A DNA stretch of 64,000 bases from Bryum argenteum (taxonomy: Eukaryota > Streptophyta > Bryopsida > Bryales > Bryaceae). This document shows positions 60,741-64,000 of this stretch, piece by piece; position 1 is the stretch's first letter; each line of letters starts with the position of its first letter. A program made the position numbers and the translations under genes. Under the pieces are notes generated by a model. The model saw nothing but the letters and a program-made list of their open reading frames with translations, did not search any database and was not told the origin of the DNA. The stretch covers positions 5,715,305 to 5,779,304 of the forward strand of contig CM073331.1 of the NCBI GenBank assembly GCA_037043015.1. Reading direction: 5' to 3'.

Positions 60741-61014
60741 TGCCCCCTATGGTCCACTGGGGATGCTTCACAATGAAACGGGTTTGGGAGGTTCCCACAA
60801 GAGAAAGACTCAACCAACTTTGACCCTTATAATCTCACAAATCAGGAAGAATGAACGGCTTGAATTTGGTATGTGAGAAGAATGTCAAGTGAACTTTGAG
60901 ATCTTACTGTTGAAAGTTTTAAATAATGCTTAGATTGAAATTCATTGAGTCAATCTAAAGGAAGGTAAAAGTTTCTGACTTAATCCGTTTACAACAAGGA
61001 GATTTAGGGCTTAA
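60741..61014 (+). mobile_element. family B TTAA element abutting family C
   Basis: The left end is degraded (GCCCCCTATGGTCC near 60742), the right end GATTTAGGGC/TTAA. The interior matches 18590-18849: CAACTTTGACCCTTATAATC, GAATGAACGG, AGAATGTCAAGTGAACTTTG. The right TTAA (61011-61014) is also the left TTAA of the next element. Confidence 0.65.
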
Positions 61015-61988
61015 CCCCTAAACGTCCTTGGGGTATTTTTAGCCAAAAACTCGTTTTCAAAAAAAGTGATATAGATGAAAATAAAGATAATCTTTTAAGA
61101 TCTCAACCGTACAAACTTGTAATAGACTTGTAGTAGATCATGTGGACCAAAACTTGACTCATGGGACCTTATAGATTGCAAGATCATAACATATTAGTGC
61201 GCAAAACAGGCTACAAAATACCATCATTTTCACTTTGAAGTGAAAATACTACCAACATGAAATTTGCAATCAAAAATTCAGCAACTAGAAAGTTGTTCAT
61301 TTTCATCTCAAAGACACTCTTGTACCAAAAAATTCATCAAAAAAAAATCTTGGCTCAAATAGTAGCCTTGTAGTCGTGAAAACTGCCAAAAATTTTACAA
61401 AGGAAAAATAGTCCAAAACTAGACCTCTCGCACTCAAATCCATGCTTTTTCTTTGATATATCCTCGATTGGGTCAAGGTTTCTACCACTAAAAATAGACT
61501 ATAATTGGAATCCATCTCAAAAAATAAAGTCAAAATCTAACGGTGGATGAAGGAGATCTAGCTCTTCAAAAATCATCCATTTTTTCACTTTTTCATTGTT
61601 GAAACATCACCGCAAAGCCAATACCAAAGTTATTTAGATCAAAAAACTTCCAACTACAAAGTTGTTGGGATGCATCTAAATATCATACCTATGAAAAAAA
61701 ATTCATGAAAAACTATTTTAGATTTCACATAATTGGCTTGCAATGGTAAAACATGCCGAATGTTTGAAAACCCAAAAACAAAAGTTGTCTTCACTAAAAT
61801 CCATGCCATTTATTCATACTTTATTTAATGAGTCTGCAATTTTTACCACATAAACTAGACTTGATTTGTGACCTAACCCAAGTGATTTTGTCAAAAACGG
61901 AGTTTGGATGAAGAAGTTATGGCTCTTCAAAGTTTCTGCCCTTCATCCAAAATGTCGTTTTTCGACACTAGGGACGTTTAGGGGTTAA
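61011..61988 (+). mobile_element. longest TTAA element, family C, 970 bp
   Basis: TTAA/CCCCTAAACGTCC...GGACGTTTAGGGG/TTAA: perfect 13-bp inverted ends and both target copies intact (61015-61984). It aligns with 22645-23251 and with the split copy 18081-19026. No open frame with transposase features, so non-autonomous. Confidence 0.9.
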
Positions 61989-62135
61989 GAGGTTTCAAAT
62001 GTTCCATAACATGGGTTTATCATACAAGCACGAGGTATTTAGCTATACCATAGAACTTTTTATAAAAAAAAACCAAATTAAAGCAATTTTCTCGGCTCCA
62101 CTTCTCATCAACATCCATCCCCTAACTCCGCTCCG

Positions 62136-62167
<32 letters not shown>

Positions 62168-63109
62168 CACAAGATTCCATTTGCTTACCCCCATGATGAT
62201 GTCCTCATGGCTAAAACAAGAGAGGGGGGCTCACTAGCCACCTCACAAGTGATCTCGGGCAATGGGAGGGCGCCCCAACACCCCCAATCCTAGTTGTCAT
62301 TTTCTCCCTTTTCTTCCCGAAATACTGCCTTTGCTTTGCTTTTCTTTGTGGGCACAAGTAAGTAGGGGTGTTCCCTACCACCCCATGTTTAAATATCCAA
62401 TTTTAAATGCCAAAAGACCCAAAATCATAGGCGAGATACTATGAGTGAGAGCCCTTTTTTACGTGGGGGAGTCAAGGCCAACATATCTCCTAGCCACTTC
62501 AATTTTGAGCCCCCAATCGGACCTCTTGGGAGAACCCATTAATTAATTGATAAAGTGGTGGCTAATTCCTTTTGGAGAACACATTAAATAATTTAGGAAG
62601 TGGGGGCCAATTCCCTCATGTGCAAGGCCCTCGGGGCTGACTTATGGAAGGAAAAACAAGCCCATAGGGTCAATTTGTATTATTAGCTACATTCCATGCT
62701 TTTGATTTGTTCACAGTAAATTATTTTAGTGAAATGAGATTAAGAGATTGCCTCTAACCATCAATTGGCCTTCCATCTTTGGAGTGTCAACTTTTGGAGT
62801 GTGAGGTATGTCATAACTTGTTCCCCACCCATTATATCATAATTTCAGAAAATTGGCCTTGACTCCCCATGTAAAGCCCTTAGGGTTGATTTCAAGAATT
62901 GGACCCATCACAAGAGAGGATTCGACCACAAATTAGCCCCATCAATGGCTTGGCCGCTCATGTAAAGCAACCCTGATCCTCATCCAATGGAAAGTGTTGG
63001 AATGGCTAATGAAGAAGAGGTGTGTTGTGACTTAAGAGCACAACATCAACCAAGGACAGTACGAACAATATGTTGGTTCCTACCTAGCCATTATTACAAG
63101 GGAGGTAAT
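61989..63109. other. no gene seen
   Basis: Contains a poly-A tract at about 62137-62161. Otherwise AT-rich DNA without recognised structure. Confidence 0.4.
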
Positions 63110-63292
63110 CAACATGCTATTCCCCCAAAGGGTTCTTCCTACGAAGTAAACCCATGTAGCAAGGTCTAAACTTTCTACCATAGTTAAGTAAACTAACGTG
63201 GTGAGTACCAATCGGCCAAGGAGAATGAAGCGGACAACCTTCTCATTGGTGGTCACGAGAGCTATCGGCCCAAACCAAGACTTTTTGCGCTC
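63110..63292 (-). mobile_element. diverged SINE head
   Basis: Minus strand: CTTGGTTTGGGCCGATAGC, CCACCAATGAGAAGGTTGTC, GGTACTCACCACG and AGACCTTGCTACATGGG follow the order of the complete SINE at 38484-38837. Its B box is decayed. Confidence 0.55.
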
Positions 63293-64000
63293 GCATTGTT
63301 CTAGACGATGATTATGACATCTCATTTTAACCCTAAAGTTTTTTTTTTAAGGTTTAACTTTGAAAACCGGTCATTAAATCTACAAAATTGTGCGGAAATT
63401 ATTGTGTAGTTCTTGACACATTATAATATAGTGCATACATTCCCAAGGAGTATATATATATATATATAGCATATATACCTAGATACATTCATGCACGCTC
63501 TGATTATTCTTTTAATATAGGGAACAAAACAACTTCAAACCATTTTCGGATGATGTAGTGTATCTTATGTGGATGCAAAATGAGCCTCTCTCAAAAAGTA
63601 GAATTAGAATTTAGCAATATTGCTTTTATCTAATATGGTAAGTCATCCACTTGGTATTGAAAACAAACCCTAATTGGGTCATATAAGGGACAAAACCCCA
63701 TGGGGGGATGAAATATTCTACTAACTTGGGTGAGGGCTAAAGAGACCAACCTCGTTGGGGGGGACCAAACTCCCCTTTCCAGCATGTCACAATGGCAAAC
63801 CCTAAATTTGAAAAATCATACATTTTGAACTCAAAAAACACTTAATGGGAAAAAAAGCCGGACTGCGGGAAAAAAAAAGCACGGCAGTTGCATGCGCGAC
63901 TTAAAATCGAACTATACCCACTAAATGCGATGCAAGAAAACAATGGGGGGAGGGGTCCTATAACAAACCACTGTGAAAAGCTGGTGGTGCGCCTCGCCTT
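63293..64000. other. no gene seen
   Basis: A (TA)n run lies at about 63449-63468. AT-rich with a few G runs, no coding signal. Confidence 0.4.

Noticed and set aside
63327-63355. TTTTAACCCTAAAGTTT...TTTAAGGTTTAAC as a tiny TTAA element
   Set aside because: It is mostly a T run with chance symmetry; ends do not match the family.

Overview
The window is nuclear DNA of a land plant. The intergenic DNA is AT-rich, genes are split by many short introns with standard plant splice sites, and the gene families are plant ones: a PAS histidine kinase of the kind known from mosses and liverworts, Di19 zinc-finger proteins, a coclaurine-N-methyltransferase-like enzyme, an A-type cyclin and plant-style DNA polymerase eta. 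A bryophyte, perhaps a liverwort, fits best (gene family choice, about one gene per 9 kb, no LTR-element pile-up), but this is inference.

Layout. Seven genes can be rebuilt exon by exon with all phases agreeing. (1) <1-4585, minus: PAS histidine kinase (14 visible exons, 3' end beyond the window). (2) 6959-10734, minus: Di19 paralogue 1. (3) 25253-26901, plus: Di19 paralogue 2, divergent from the first across about 14.5 kb of repeats. (4) 28960-30589, minus: small Trm112p-like/UPF0434 protein. (5) 32780-37215, minus: SAM-dependent N-methyltransferase-like enzyme. (6) 39595-44424, plus: DNA polymerase eta. (7) 57356-59091, minus: A-type cyclin. They look like unrelated neighbours, not a pathway cluster.

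The rest, about 70 percent of the window, is repeat-rich. Its most striking content is a swarm of short, non-autonomous DNA elements that all sit in TTAA, begin CCC(C/T)TAAA and end TTTA(G/A)GGG. Sizes run from 73 bp to about 970 bp. One is nested in another at a TTAA that is still empty in a sister copy. Target site and ends point to a piggyBac-like origin. A complete tRNA-derived SINE with a 14-bp target-site duplication (38470-38851) and 5'-truncated relatives are also present, with at least four other TIR elements. Tandem arrays include about 265-bp units at 45.2-47.0 kb, 23-24-bp units at 59.85-60.07 kb, 26-bp units at 51.0 kb and 45-bp units inside an intron.

Both Di19 genes carry a U12-type AT-AC intron at the same place, directly before the conserved M-(H/Q)-R-R-R stretch; paralogue 1 also uses a GC-AG intron. 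No retroviral, LTR or other capsid-bearing element, CRISPR array, rRNA or confident tRNA gene was recognised.
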